Source: M3007 sp964484205 (lineage in GTDB: Bacteria > Bacteroidota > Bacteroidia > Chitinophagales > Saprospiraceae). Taken from it: 64,000 bases of DNA. Shown here in pieces: positions 35,541 to 45,627 of the stretch; positions within the stretch are counted from its first letter, which is position 1; every line of letters begins with the position of its first letter. Location: the NCBI GenBank assembly GCA_964484205.1, contig CAZAEZ010000006.1:62001-126000 (forward strand). Direction: 5' to 3'. The translations under genes were made by a program, and so were the position numbers. Below the pieces are notes generated by a model. The model ran no database searches. It was not told the DNA's origin and saw nothing but the letters and a program-made list of their open reading frames with translations.

Positions 35541-36227
35541 ATGTGTGGCAGGTACTCTTTTGTTCCGACAAAAAAACAATTGGATGAGCAACTTCGCGAG
35601 GTTGAACTTCCAACGCCCCTTCAAATCAGTTTTAACATAGCACCCACACAAACCGCCTATGTCATTACAAATGATCAACCTAAAGTGCTGCAACAAATGC
35701 ATTGGGGCCTGGTGCCCTACTGGAGCAAAGACGGTGCGATCAGTGGCAAACTGATCAATGCACGTGCCGAAGGTATTTTTGAAAAACCATCCTTCCGCGT
35801 GCCGGCAGCCCGAAGGCATTGCCTTGTTCCGGCCGATAGTTTTTATGAGTGGCGGACGCTGCCCGGAAAACGAAAAGTTCCTTACCGGATTAAACTTAAA
35901 AGTGAACAATTATTATTCATGGCGGGCATCTGGGATGTATGGCGCGATTCAAGTAAAGTACTCCACTCCTTTTCCATCATTACAACTACTCCGAATACCG
36001 AAGTGGCATCATTGCACGATCGAATGCCGGTATTGTTGTCGGAGCCTGACATACAGCAACGCTGGCTGGATGCAACTGATCCGGAAGAAATTCGGGCGTT
36101 ATTAGTTCCGCCGGCCAATGACATACTCGAATTATACCGCGTTTCAGAACGGTTAAATACGCCGGGTACAGATGGTGAAGATTTGCACAGGCGCGTGGAT
36201 GAAGACAATGAACTTACGTTGTTCTGA
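35541..36227 (+). CDS. SOS-response-associated peptidase (SRAP, YedK/HMCES family)
   Basis: The 228-residue protein begins MCGRYSFVP; Cys2 is the conserved catalytic residue that becomes N-terminal after Met removal and forms a thiazolidine crosslink with abasic sites in single-stranded DNA. Other hallmarks are SFNIAPTQ, MHWGLVPYWSKD, LINARAEGIFEKPSFR, CLVPADSFYEWR (Glu) and the later TTTPNTEVASLHDRMPVLL with the conserved His. The family protects abasic sites during replication. It lies next to the candidate origin and converges with feoB, with only 3 bp between the two stops. Confidence 0.93.
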   Translation: MCGRYSFVPTKKQLDEQLREVELPTPLQISFNIAPTQTAYVITNDQPKVLQQMHWGLVPYWSKDGAISGKLINARAEGIFEKPSFRVPAARRHCLVPADSFYEWRTLPGKRKVPYRIKLKSEQLLFMAGIWDVWRDSSKVLHSFSIITTTPNTEVASLHDRMPVLLSEPDIQQRWLDATDPEEIRALLVPPANDILELYRVSERLNTPGTDGEDLHRRVDEDNELTLF

Positions 36228-36230
36228 AAT

Positions 36231-38357
36231 TCAGGCGAACAGGTTGTACACCAACCACGCCAACAGGTATGCCAATAAACTCATATAAGAAAACTGAAGC
36301 AACGCCCATTTCCAACTCCCGGTTTCGCGTTTTACCACAGCAATGGTACTCATGCACTGCATTGCCAGGGCATAAAATACCAGTAGCGACAACGCAGTGG
36401 CCAGGGTATACACCGGGGTGCCACTGTCCTCAAATTTGGCCGTTTTCATTTTTTCGCGAAGAATGAAATCATCCTCCGAACTTCCAATGCTGTAAATTGT
36501 CGACATCGTTCCCACAAACACTTCCCGGGCGGCAAACGAAGCGATCAGGGCAATACCAATTTTCCAATCGTACCCCAGCGGGCGAATTGCCGGTTCAATC
36601 ACCTTACCCAGATACCCGGCATAAGATGCTTCGAGTTGGTACGCTGCCTGCAGATCGGCTGCTTCTGTTTGGCTGAGTTGTTGCGCTTGGGCGTCTTGTT
36701 TAGCTTTTGTTGCAGCTTGTGCCATTGCGTCGCCAGGCCCGAAACGTGCCAATGCCCAAAGCACCATTGAAATGATCAAAATTATTTTTCCGGCGCCAAC
36801 GACAAAGGCGCCAACTTTCTCCCAAACGGTAAGCCAAAGATTTCGCCAGTGCGGTATCCGGTAAACGGGTAATTCTATCGCCAGATAGGACGATTCGCGC
36901 GTGTGCAGCACTTTTTTCATCAAATACCCCGAGGCAAAAGCAGCCACAACGCCCAAGGCGTACATGCTGCCGAAGGTCAGACTTTGCCAGGAAAATATCC
37001 AAAAAACGCGTTTGTCCGGCACCGCCAGGCCAATCAACACCGCGTAAACCGGCAGGCGGGCACTACAACTGATAAACGGAGTCACCATCGTTGTGATCAG
37101 CCGCTCCTTCCAATTGCCGATCGTCCGACTACTCATGATGGCCGGCACGGCACATGCGCCTCCGCTAATCAGGGACACCACGCTGCGCCCGTTCATTCCA
37201 AAACGGCGCATGGTTTTGTCAAAAATAAAAACCACTCTGGCCATGTAGCCAATTTCCTCCAATACCGTAATCAGGAAAAACAGAATGGCTATTTGCGGAA
37301 TAAACACCAAAATGCCACTTAAACCTGCCAGTATTCCATCCGTTATTAAATCGGTGGACCAGTGTGGCGGTAAAATGCCCGTTAGCCAAACATTCAAATG
37401 GGCAAAAAACTGCTCAATCCAGTCCATCGGCACCGTGCTCCAATCATAAATTGCCTGGAAAACGAGCAGCATCACTACAAAAAATAGCAAAGGCCCCCAC
37501 CAACGATGCGTAACCACCGCGTCAATCTGGTCCGTCGGTGTACTTGGAAATTGAGGTGGGCGTTGTATGGCTTCCTGGACAATTGGCGTGAATCGGTCAT
37601 AGCGATCCAATGTTTCATCCACTTGAAAACGCAATGACACCAGGCCTTTATCTTTTACAATTGCCCGGATGGTTTCCTGGTTTTGCTCAGATAGAAATGG
37701 CAACCATTCATGGTGGTGTGCGATCAACAACGCCTGGTAGGTATTCGTGAAATTAAAATTCAGGCAGACGGCTTCAGCAACCTGTTTTTCTACTTCCTGA
37801 AGTGGATAAAAATGCTTTTGAGAAAAAGAAGGCGTATCAAGTAATTTCTCTATTTCACCAACCAGCTTTTGAATATTTGCGCCTGTTCGACCACTAATTG
37901 CCACTACGGGAATGCCCAATCGGTCGGCAAGCACACCGGTGTTCACTTTGATCCCGATCTCCTCGGCAGTGTCCGACATATTCAAAGCCATCATGACCGG
38001 TATACCCAAATCCAATAGTTGGGTGAGCAACAACAGATGTTTTTCCAAATGCGTAGCATCCGCAACGTACACGACAACATTGGGATAATGCGCGTCTTTC
38101 GGGTTGGTCAGAACTGATGCAACGATTTTTTCATCGGAGGAGGTGGGATACAAACTATACGTGCCGGGTAAATCGGTCAGCATAGCTTGCCGGCCGCTTG
38201 GAAATTGCATGCGCCCTTCCTTGACCTCAACGGTTATGCCCGGAAAATTGCCGGTTTTTTGCCGCAGGCCGGTCAACTGATTGAAAATTGTCGACTTTCC
38301 ACAGTTGGGGTTCCCTACCAAGGCAATGTTTAATAATTTCTCCCGGGCTTCGCTCAT
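36231..38357 (-). CDS. feoB: ferrous iron transport protein FeoB
   Basis: The 708-residue inner-membrane Fe(II) transporter has an N-terminal G-protein domain with G1 GNPNCGKS (residues 15-22), DLPGTYSLYP as G3, and ALNMSDTAEE as G4. The transmembrane gate regions follow, including GRSVVSLISGGACAVPAIMS and FISCSARLPVYAVLIG with conserved Cys residues and a repeated gate motif. About ten helices are expected. The start overlaps the feoA stop by 4 bp (ATGA), so the two are coupled. Iron (Fur) control is likely, but I see no operator I can defend. Confidence 0.96.
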   Translation of the reverse strand: MSEAREKLLNIALVGNPNCGKSTIFNQLTGLRQKTGNFPGITVEVKEGRMQFPSGRQAMLTDLPGTYSLYPTSSDEKIVASVLTNPKDAHYPNVVVYVADATHLEKHLLLLTQLLDLGIPVMMALNMSDTAEEIGIKVNTGVLADRLGIPVVAISGRTGANIQKLVGEIEKLLDTPSFSQKHFYPLQEVEKQVAEAVCLNFNFTNTYQALLIAHHHEWLPFLSEQNQETIRAIVKDKGLVSLRFQVDETLDRYDRFTPIVQEAIQRPPQFPSTPTDQIDAVVTHRWWGPLLFFVVMLLVFQAIYDWSTVPMDWIEQFFAHLNVWLTGILPPHWSTDLITDGILAGLSGILVFIPQIAILFFLITVLEEIGYMARVVFIFDKTMRRFGMNGRSVVSLISGGACAVPAIMSSRTIGNWKERLITTMVTPFISCSARLPVYAVLIGLAVPDKRVFWIFSWQSLTFGSMYALGVVAAFASGYLMKKVLHTRESSYLAIELPVYRIPHWRNLWLTVWEKVGAFVVGAGKIILIISMVLWALARFGPGDAMAQAATKAKQDAQAQQLSQTEAADLQAAYQLEASYAGYLGKVIEPAIRPLGYDWKIGIALIASFAAREVFVGTMSTIYSIGSSEDDFILREKMKTAKFEDSGTPVYTLATALSLLVFYALAMQCMSTIAVVKRETGSWKWALLQFSYMSLLAYLLAWLVYNLFA

Positions 38358-38587
38358 ACATCAATCAAGATACTGGAGGCTTCTTCTTCGCGTAATGCAA
38401 GGCGGACCCCATCCGCTTTAATGTAATATGCCTTGCCAAACGGCGCGGTGCGTACCATTTCAATCAATGTCCCGGGAAGCAAACCCATTGCTGTTAATTT
38501 ACCCGCCAGTGCAGGATCTTCAAAAGCAAGCGCATGGGCACTTTCGTGGACTTTTAAATCGGGAATCGTACGGTATCGGCGTTGCAT
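38354..38587 (-). CDS. feoA: FeoA ferrous iron transport accessory protein
   Basis: A 77-residue SH3-like protein (MQRRYRTIPDLKVHESAHAL) with the FeoA pattern LAGKLTAMGLLPGTLIEMVR and a terminal ALREEEASSILIDV. FeoA supports FeoB, probably by binding its cytosolic side. It is first in the feoA-feoB operon with a 4-bp overlap. The 217 bp upstream (38588-38804) hold no gene. Confidence 0.93.
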   Translation of the reverse strand: MQRRYRTIPDLKVHESAHALAFEDPALAGKLTAMGLLPGTLIEMVRTAPFGKAYYIKADGVRLALREEEASSILIDV

Positions 38588-38804
38588 AATGCAGGAAATC
38601 TAGATAGGCCTGTTGATTTAGACAAAATCCAAACAGTGCAAAAGTAGGGCTTGTTCAGTAATGCAACTTAAAAATTCGGAAAGGAATTTGTCAGCATTCA
38701 GACGCCCCGGGCGTCTTCCTCAGTTAACGAGCAAAACTCAGAGAAACCCACTGATTATGTGCTGCTTAAAAATCAACCGCATAAGTGACAGAAATCATTG
38801 AAGG

Positions 38805-39956
38805 CTAAAAAATAAGCCACTTTTCTGTACTGTTCCCACTGGCAATTACGCGTTCGATAAACTGCATACCTCGTACGCCATCGGCCACTGTCGGGAAATC
38901 CATATCCAAAGGATCGGGCGCTCTGCCCTCCTGTCGTGCGCGGATGCAGCGTGCAAAATTCCGGTATATGGTCGCAAACGCTTCCAGGTAGCCCTCCGGG
39001 TGTCCGGCTGGGATGCGGGTGCCGGCCTGTGCTTCCGGGTAAAGTGAACCGACACCGGTGCGGTATACCTGGGTGGGCTTGTCCAACCATTTGACCAGCA
39101 GGGTGTTAGGCTCCATTTGATGCCATTCCAACCCGCCTTTTTCGCCATAAACCCGGATGTTCAGGTTGTTTTCCTCACCGGCGCTGATTTGGCTGGCATG
39201 CAGGATACCCTTGGCGCCATTTTCAAAACGCAGCAGCACATTGCCGTCATCATCGAGCAGCCGCCCTGGGACGAAAGTGCTGATGTCGGCGCAGAGTTCT
39301 GTGATTTTCAACCCCGTCACATATTCAGCCAGATTTTCTGCATGTGTACCGATATCGCCCATTGCGCCGGCAATGCCGCTTCGTTGCGGATCGGTTCGCC
39401 AGGCCGCCTGTTTTTGGCCGGTTGATTCAAGGTTGGTGCTCAACCACCCCTGTGGGTATTCCACCACAATTTTTCGGAGTTGCCCCAACTCCCCGTGCCG
39501 GATCATCTGCCGGGCCTGCTTGACCATGGGGTAGCCGGTGTAGTTATGGGTGAGCGCGAATAAAAGCCCCGTTTGGTGCACGATTTTTTCCAGTTCAAGC
39601 GCTTCATCTAAATTGAAGGCCAGCGGCTTATCGCAAATGACATGAAAGCCGTTTTGTAAAGCCAGTTTTGCCGGAGCGGCATGCATATGGTTGGGGGTTA
39701 CGATGGAAACAAAATGCATCCGCTGTTCCGGATCGCGCTTCTTTTCCATATCGATCATTTCTTCAAAATTCCGGTACACGCGATTGGCCGGTAAGCCCAG
39801 TTCTGCTCCTGAGGCTGCCGATTTTTTGGAGTCGCTGCTGAATGCACCGCAAATCAATTCAATTTCGCCATCCAGAGCTGCCGCCATCCGGTGTACACCG
39901 CCGATAAAGGCGCCGATGCCGCCCCCTATCATACCCATGCGTAATTTTTGTTTCAT
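38805..39956 (-). CDS. Gfo/Idh/MocA family oxidoreductase
   Basis: The 383-residue dehydrogenase has an N-terminal Rossmann fold MGMIGGGIGAFIGGVHRMAA for NAD(P), followed by IVTPNHMHAAPAKLAL and the family's catalytic-lysine loop CDKPLAFNLDEAL. The C-terminal alpha/beta domain includes GIAGAMGDIGTHAENLAEYV with a conserved His. Members oxidise sugars, inositols or related compounds; the substrate is not clear. It is a single gene, and its start at 39956 diverges from the Cys-motif protein at 40090. Confidence 0.9.
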   Translation of the reverse strand: MKQKLRMGMIGGGIGAFIGGVHRMAAALDGEIELICGAFSSDSKKSAASGAELGLPANRVYRNFEEMIDMEKKRDPEQRMHFVSIVTPNHMHAAPAKLALQNGFHVICDKPLAFNLDEALELEKIVHQTGLLFALTHNYTGYPMVKQARQMIRHGELGQLRKIVVEYPQGWLSTNLESTGQKQAAWRTDPQRSGIAGAMGDIGTHAENLAEYVTGLKITELCADISTFVPGRLLDDDGNVLLRFENGAKGILHASQISAGEENNLNIRVYGEKGGLEWHQMEPNTLLVKWLDKPTQVYRTGVGSLYPEAQAGTRIPAGHPEGYLEAFATIYRNFARCIRARQEGRAPDPLDMDFPTVADGVRGMQFIERVIASGNSTEKWLIF

Positions 39957-40089
39957 AGATGAAATTTTTTTGAATTGACAATATAGGAAACGGCATGAGA
40001 GTTGACATCCTGAAGATGTACCGCTTTGAATGGGCTAAATTGAAAAGAAATTCGCGTACTTTGAAAATCCGTTCCAAAAACCCTGGCAT

Positions 40090-40866
40090 ATGATGGAAGA
40101 GCATTTTATTCCCGGAGTCCATAACTATTGTGATCGCTGGTGCGAGCGCTGCCCGTTTACCGCGCGCTGCCGGGTTTATGCCAATGAGCGGGAATTTTCG
40201 GAAGAAACTACCGATCCGGCCGACCCTGCCTTTTGGCAGAATATCAAAAAGAATTTTGAGGGCGTACTTGAAATGCTGGATAAGATGATGGCTGATATGG
40301 GTATTGATCCGGATGAAATTGTTGATGAACGAGAGGAAAAACCAGATCCAAATATTCAGGCCCTTGAACGGGATATGCGTGATAAAACAATGCAATATGC
40401 CAATGCCGTGAATGATTTTTTTGAACGCAATGCCGGCTATTTTGAGACCAAAAGTGAAGAACTGGAAGGGCAAATTGAAGATGGCCAACCGGTAGATGTG
40501 GAGCGTTGGCAATTTTTTCAAGATGCGGTGGATGTCATTCGCTGGTATCAGTATTTTATTTCAGCTAAAATTCATCGGGCCATTGGTAGTTTGGAACACC
40601 TGGAAGAATTTGACGATCCCCTGCAAAGCGACTCAAACGGCAGTGCAAAAATTGCAAAAATTGCCATTGAACGCAGCCTTGGCGCCTGGGAGGTTATCTG
40701 CCAACAGCTGATCGAAAAAAAGGAGGAAATATTGGTTCTTCAACAACAACTCCAGCATATCCGGGCAGAATTGGACCGGCTTTTCCCAAACTTAAAAAAT
40801 TTTCACCGACCGGGCTTTGACGATGAACCGGATAATACCATGCGCCTGGAGTTTAATCCAAATTAA
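40090..40866 (+). CDS. conserved hypothetical with N-terminal CX3CX2CX5C motif
   Basis: I do not recognise the family. The 258-residue protein starts MMEEHFIPGVHNYCDRWCER with cysteines at 14, 18, 21 and 27 (CX3CX2CX5C), which could ligate zinc or an iron-sulfur cluster. The rest is acidic and helical, with a long Glu/Gln-rich helix near residues 200-235 (LIEKKEEILVLQQQLQHIRAE) of coiled-coil character. There is no signal peptide. It is followed 20 bp later by the aldehyde dehydrogenase gene on the same strand, so the two probably form an operon. Confidence 0.75.
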   Translation: MMEEHFIPGVHNYCDRWCERCPFTARCRVYANEREFSEETTDPADPAFWQNIKKNFEGVLEMLDKMMADMGIDPDEIVDEREEKPDPNIQALERDMRDKTMQYANAVNDFFERNAGYFETKSEELEGQIEDGQPVDVERWQFFQDAVDVIRWYQYFISAKIHRAIGSLEHLEEFDDPLQSDSNGSAKIAKIAIERSLGAWEVICQQLIEKKEEILVLQQQLQHIRAELDRLFPNLKNFHRPGFDDEPDNTMRLEFNPN

Positions 40867-40886
40867 GTGTACACCGATAAAATGGA

Positions 40887-42344
40887 ATGCATATGGCTGT
40901 CTTACACGATTCTACCCTGCTCCGACAACAAGCATATATTAATGGAACTTGGGCAGATGCCGACACGGGGAAGGTGTTCCCGGTAACTAACCCGGCTACC
41001 GGCGAACTGCTGACCCGGGTAGCCGACTGTGGGCCCACAGAAACGCAGACAGCTATCGAGGCTGCCAATACCGCCCTGCCTGCCTGGCGCGCAATGCCGG
41101 CAGCCAAACGCGGTGTTATCCTGAAGCGTTGGCATCAGCTTATCCTGGAAAATGCCGAAGATTTAGCCCTGCTGATGACATTGGAACAGGGCAAACCGCT
41201 CACAGAATCACGAGGCGAAATTCTCTATGGGGCTTCTTTTATCGAGTGGTTCATCGAAGAGGGCCGCCGGGTTTATGGCGATATCATTCCGCCGCATGCA
41301 TCGGGTTTGCGGGTGCTGGTTTTTAAGGAACCTGTTGGGGTTGTGGCGGCAATAACGCCCTGGAATTTTCCCAATGCGATGATCACCCGAAAAGTAGCGC
41401 CGGCTCTGGCTGCAGGTTGTACCGTGGTGGTAAAACCTGCCGAGGAAACCCCGCTTTCAGCCTTGGCACTGGCCGAGTTGGCCACGCGTGCGGGTATACC
41501 GCCAGGGGTGCTGAATTTTGTGACCGGCCTCGATGCGCCAACCATTGGGAAAACCCTGACCGACAGCCCGGTGGTCCGCAAACTTTCTTTTACCGGAAGT
41601 ACCGAGGTTGGGAAACAGCTTATGCGCCAGTGCGCCGATACCGTAAAAAAAATTTCGCTCGAGCTCGGCGGCAACGCTCCATTTATCGTTTTCGATGATG
41701 CCGATGTGGATGCTGCCGTGAAAGGCGCTATTGCCTCCAAATACCGAAACGCCGGTCAAACGTGTATTTGCGCAAACCGGTTGTATGTGCAAAGCGGCGT
41801 GTACGACGAATTTGTAGAAAAATTTACCGCAGCCGTTCAAAATCAGAAAGTGGGCAACGGCACAGATATGGGTGTGCAAATCGGGCCGCTTATCAATGCC
41901 GATGCGGTGGAAAAAGTCGAACGTCTGCTGGCCGATGCGGTAAATAAAGGCGCCCGTGTGCTGACCGGTGGCCAGGCACTCCAGGGCACTTTTTATCAAC
42001 CGACAGTGCTGGCCGAAGTGCAGGCTGGTATGGCCATTTTGCAGGAAGAAATTTTTGGGCCGGTAGCGCCGGTCACCCGGTTTGAGACGGAGGAAGAAGT
42101 AATTCAGCTGGCCAACAATACCCAATACGGCCTGGCTTCTTATTTCTATGGCCGGGATGTGGGGCGTATTTTCCGGGTTGCCGAGGCACTGGAATATGGA
42201 ATGGTGGGCGTGAATACCGGAATTTTAGGTACGGCCATCGCACCTTTTGGCGGTATGAAAGAAAGCGGTATCGGACGGGAAGGCTCCAAGTACGGCATCG
42301 AAGAATTTCTGGAAATTAAATATGTCTGCCTGGCCGGCATTTGA
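40887..42344 (+). CDS. gabD: succinate-semialdehyde dehydrogenase (GabD-type aldehyde dehydrogenase)
   Basis: The 485-residue NAD(P)-dependent dehydrogenase has catalytic C293 in GQTCICANR, the conserved ELGGNAPFIVFDDADVDAAV with the general-base Glu, and FTGSTEVGKQLM for the cofactor. TPWNFPNAMITRKVAPALAA and EEIFGPVAPV are also typical. Length and motifs match GabD (YneI/SSADH group), which oxidises succinate semialdehyde to succinate. The start is probably 40887; a second ATG two codons on is possible. It follows the Cys-motif gene by 20 bp and is followed by two hairpins. Confidence 0.88.
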   Translation: MHMAVLHDSTLLRQQAYINGTWADADTGKVFPVTNPATGELLTRVADCGPTETQTAIEAANTALPAWRAMPAAKRGVILKRWHQLILENAEDLALLMTLEQGKPLTESRGEILYGASFIEWFIEEGRRVYGDIIPPHASGLRVLVFKEPVGVVAAITPWNFPNAMITRKVAPALAAGCTVVVKPAEETPLSALALAELATRAGIPPGVLNFVTGLDAPTIGKTLTDSPVVRKLSFTGSTEVGKQLMRQCADTVKKISLELGGNAPFIVFDDADVDAAVKGAIASKYRNAGQTCICANRLYVQSGVYDEFVEKFTAAVQNQKVGNGTDMGVQIGPLINADAVEKVERLLADAVNKGARVLTGGQALQGTFYQPTVLAEVQAGMAILQEEIFGPVAPVTRFETEEEVIQLANNTQYGLASYFYGRDVGRIFRVAEALEYGMVGVNTGILGTAIAPFGGMKESGIGREGSKYGIEEFLEIKYVCLAGI

Positions 42345-42371
42345 TTCAAAATAACAGAAGATATTTTTTGA

Positions 42372-42437
42372 GCCCAGGCATTTATGCCTGGGAAAAAGAA
42401 GAAATAAAAAAACCGCGGGGTGGGGCCCCGCGGTTTC
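42372..42437. terminator. two hairpin terminators between gabD and the T9SS gene
   Basis: CCCAGGCATTTATGCCTGGG at 42372-42391 is followed by A-rich sequence, and AAACCGCGGGG pairs with CCCCGCGGTTT at 42411-42437. They separate the converging gabD and the gene ending at 42494. Confidence 0.75.
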
Positions 42438-42493
42438 GACATCTTGGGAGATGCCGTATTTAAATCGGTTGTTGGCAATGGCAAGGTCTCTCG

Positions 42494-45385
42494 TCAATGA
42501 ACGAGGAGCTTTCCGGAGGCTATCGGCTGACCTTTGTTGGTGATCAGCCGATAGAAAAACATTCCTGCCGGTAATTGATGTCGGTACAATCGGAAAGAGG
42601 GAAGATTATAAGTCTGATTAAGCACTTTTTTTCCTTGCAGGTCGTAGAGTTCCAGGTGAAAACTGGAAGCCGAAATTCCGCTGATTTCGAACAGCGCACT
42701 TTCATCAAACGGGTTGGGATACACTTTTACGTCGGCGCCTTCAAAATCAATGTGTTTGGTTTTGACAACAATAAAGGTGTCAAATACACATACCGTATGA
42801 AAAGTCTGGTTCGTCAGAACCGGAGCATTGAAATCTGAATAGATAGCAGCGCTGTTGAGTATTTCTGTGTTGCATGGGATTTCCTGTTTTTGTGAAACAC
42901 GGAATGAAACAAAGCCCTCATTAGCGCCGCTACCTGGTGGGAGATTAAGGTTTGGGAGGGTAAACTGCACAATGCCCGGACCGTAGATGTCAAAATCGTA
43001 CGGGTGGCTGGCAGCACCTGGATGGACCGTAGCCGGGTCGAGGTAAGGCGACAAGGTGTCGCGGATTATGACCTGGTGCACGGTATCGGTTCCTGAGTTT
43101 TGGAATTGGATTAAATACTCCAGATCGGTTTGCGGAGAGACGTATTGGGGTACGTCATAGCCTTTGGGATGGCCCCTTTTTAAATTGTCTGGGTTGTAAT
43201 CGGTATCGTAAGTTTCCTGGCAGTCGGCTGCTTTAAAGGGTTCCGATTCGTCATCTTCAGGGAACATGGTATAATAACCGGGGACAAAACTGGTATCCGC
43301 TATGCAACGTTCGACGGCAGCAGTTGAATAACTTGAACCAGGATAACCTGATGTTTGCTCTGCAATTATTCGATAGGTTTTACCCGTGGCAGGAATTGTC
43401 CTGACAATTTCTTCAACACCAGAATTTAACTGCCGTTGGAATAGTGGATCATTGGGAGCTGTTAAAAGTATGATATCTTCAACGATAACAAAGCCCACCA
43501 TTTCTGACATATTACCTTGGCCAACGTTGGCTAGCGCAAATCTTATCGAATCACCATCACAAAATGCGCGTGTTTGAACGATTGACCCGTCCCAGTTTGT
43601 GGAAGAAATATTGCAGAATGAATCCGGGTAAATATGCGATCGGACACAGTGCGTTTCTCCCAAACCTGAATCGCAATCCAGAAAAGCTTCAATAGTAAAA
43701 CTGCCGCAATCTCCGTTTTCCAGAAAACCGATATTAAAGGTGTAGGTATTGTCTGGTCCCGGGGTTCCTGGAATAGAACTGGCCACAAAACTTAAGTCGG
43801 GATCGAGTGTAACCTCAATTTCAGTGTTCAAGGAAGGAATCGTTCCTGAGTTGCAGTAGCGCACCGTGTAGGTGTTGTTTGCGCAACGGCGTAGAATTGG
43901 GGTCGCTACATCAACTTCGTTTCGCGGGCAGGCAAACGTTGCTTTTACCGGAATGTCGATCGAAAAGGTATCCGCGAAGGCATCTACCGGAAGGGTGATT
44001 ACCGGATCACAGGATTCCCAGGAATCATTCGGCGGAAATAATTGGATTAAATAGGTACCTGTGTCAACCAGAATTTCGAAGGTGCCGTCCGTTCTGGCTG
44101 CAGCATACCGGGTGTAATTGGGGCTTTCAATTTTAACAATCCAGTCTTCAAGGCCGGGTTCATTTGCATCCCGGACACAATTTGTATTATAGTCGTGAAA
44201 AATATTGCCGGCGATATAACTGGTAAAGACGACACAGTTTTTGTCCATCTTCACCATGTACAAGCTTTCTTCCGTAAAGGGCCCCACAAACAATTCGCCG
44301 GAACCTGCTGCAACGGCGCCGCCATCGGGCGTGGCTACTATGCTATAGCCTCGGTCGACACCCGGTCGGCCCACCGACACCTGGCACACTTTCTCGCCTT
44401 CAGCATCAACACGCGCCATAAATAACTCTTCCTGCGCATCAGTAGAAGGGCGATTTCCGGTTACTAAAAAGCCTCCGTCAGCGGTTTTGGCCAATCCGAA
44501 TAAATCTGCCCGCGAAAAGTTTGTTTGCCAAACAGGTTTGTGGTTTCCTGAAAATTCAAATTTCATCAGTATGCCAACGCCATCTGGTAATACATTGGAC
44601 TGACCTGTCAATACGAAATTACCGTCACTTGTTACCACGATATCGCGAGCAACATCATTGGCTTCATTACCGTCACCATCAAAAAAACCATAGGTATGCT
44701 CCCAGTCAGATATCCCGGAGTCTTTCAACACATGGACTACGTAAAAGTCGCTTGGGCCGTCCCTGCGTTCGCCGGCAACCAGCAAATCGCCATTCAGATC
44801 GGTAGTAATCGCAAATCCTTTTTCCTGGATATCCGGTGCGCCAAAAGTGTTGCTCCAAACCAGCGCCCCCCCGGCATCAACTTTGAAGACCAGAAAATCC
44901 TCCAAAGCAGCGATATTTTTCTGGTACCCGCAAACGACAAAGGCATTCTCATCCGGCAGTTCAAGTACGTCCAACGCTTCGGCATCATTGCCGTTACCAG
45001 GGAAAACATAGGTCCACTCCACTTCTCCAAACGCATCTGTTTTCAGAAGATACGCTTTTCGGGGGGAATTAAGCGGTAATGTAGCCCGTTGAAAACCTGC
45101 AATGACGTACCCGCCGTCTTTTGTTACGGCAATTGCCTCACCAGAAGTTTGTGTGTCGAGGAAATAATCTTTGGTCCACTGGAGGAACCCGTCAGCATCT
45201 GTTTTCAGCAAATGTGCCCGGCTAATCCCGTTATAATTGCTCGCCATGATGAAACCGCCGTCGGGCGTCGCAGCGATGTCGTTGATTTGTCCGATACCGC
45301 CGCCATCAAATACACGTTCCCACCCTTGGCCGGCAATAAAGCCGGCTGGCAACAAAAGCGATAATACGAGAAGGTATTTGAACAT
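42494..45385 (-). CDS. secreted beta-propeller protein with DUF11-like domains and T9SS type A sorting signal
   Basis: The start is placed at the ATG at 45385, where a signal peptide begins (MFKYLLVLSLLLPAGFIAGQ); the frame is open 30 codons further but without purpose. The 963-residue protein has a run of propeller-like repeats (TPDGGFIMASNYNG, TKDGGYVIAGFQRA, TADGGFLVTGNRPS), an SdrD-B-like domain (GNIFHDYNTNCVRDANEPGL), two DUF11-like domains including YLIQFQNSGTDTVHQVIIRD, and a C-terminal sorting domain (VKVYPNPFDESALFEISG ... LPAGMFFYRLITNKGQPIAS). It should be exported by the T9SS. Function is unknown; structural or adhesive roles are likely. Confidence 0.85.
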   Translation of the reverse strand: MFKYLLVLSLLLPAGFIAGQGWERVFDGGGIGQINDIAATPDGGFIMASNYNGISRAHLLKTDADGFLQWTKDYFLDTQTSGEAIAVTKDGGYVIAGFQRATLPLNSPRKAYLLKTDAFGEVEWTYVFPGNGNDAEALDVLELPDENAFVVCGYQKNIAALEDFLVFKVDAGGALVWSNTFGAPDIQEKGFAITTDLNGDLLVAGERRDGPSDFYVVHVLKDSGISDWEHTYGFFDGDGNEANDVARDIVVTSDGNFVLTGQSNVLPDGVGILMKFEFSGNHKPVWQTNFSRADLFGLAKTADGGFLVTGNRPSTDAQEELFMARVDAEGEKVCQVSVGRPGVDRGYSIVATPDGGAVAAGSGELFVGPFTEESLYMVKMDKNCVVFTSYIAGNIFHDYNTNCVRDANEPGLEDWIVKIESPNYTRYAAARTDGTFEILVDTGTYLIQLFPPNDSWESCDPVITLPVDAFADTFSIDIPVKATFACPRNEVDVATPILRRCANNTYTVRYCNSGTIPSLNTEIEVTLDPDLSFVASSIPGTPGPDNTYTFNIGFLENGDCGSFTIEAFLDCDSGLGETHCVRSHIYPDSFCNISSTNWDGSIVQTRAFCDGDSIRFALANVGQGNMSEMVGFVIVEDIILLTAPNDPLFQRQLNSGVEEIVRTIPATGKTYRIIAEQTSGYPGSSYSTAAVERCIADTSFVPGYYTMFPEDDESEPFKAADCQETYDTDYNPDNLKRGHPKGYDVPQYVSPQTDLEYLIQFQNSGTDTVHQVIIRDTLSPYLDPATVHPGAASHPYDFDIYGPGIVQFTLPNLNLPPGSGANEGFVSFRVSQKQEIPCNTEILNSAAIYSDFNAPVLTNQTFHTVCVFDTFIVVKTKHIDFEGADVKVYPNPFDESALFEISGISASSFHLELYDLQGKKVLNQTYNLPSFRLYRHQLPAGMFFYRLITNKGQPIASGKLLVH

Positions 45386-45607
45386 GGGTACGAGGATTAA
45401 CGGTAGCCGTAGCTGATTTAAGACGTTACAAAAGTGCGCACGGACTTGTGCGAAAGAAAAGACAAATATTTGCATTTGTTGAATGTTGTTTTAACTTGAA
45501 TGTTGCCTGACCTGTTTTTGGAATGTTTCAATATTTGAATTATAAGTATCTGATCTTCAATGCTAAGTAAGTGGCCTTGTTTTTGTTTGATTTAACGAAG
45601 AAGTATC

Positions 45608-45615
45608 TAATTTTG
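45608..45615 (+). promoter_or_regulatory. -7 element before the 473-residue helical protein
   Basis: TAATTTTG fits TAnnTTTG and lies 12 bp before the ATG at 45628; this short distance makes the second ATG at 45640 a possible true start. Confidence 0.5.
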
Positions 45616-45627
45616 TTGAATGAATAA

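Noticed and set aside
42372..42391. CCCAGGCATTTATGCCTGGG palindrome as a regulator operator
   Set aside because: Its position just after the gabD stop and next to a second hairpin fits a terminator better.
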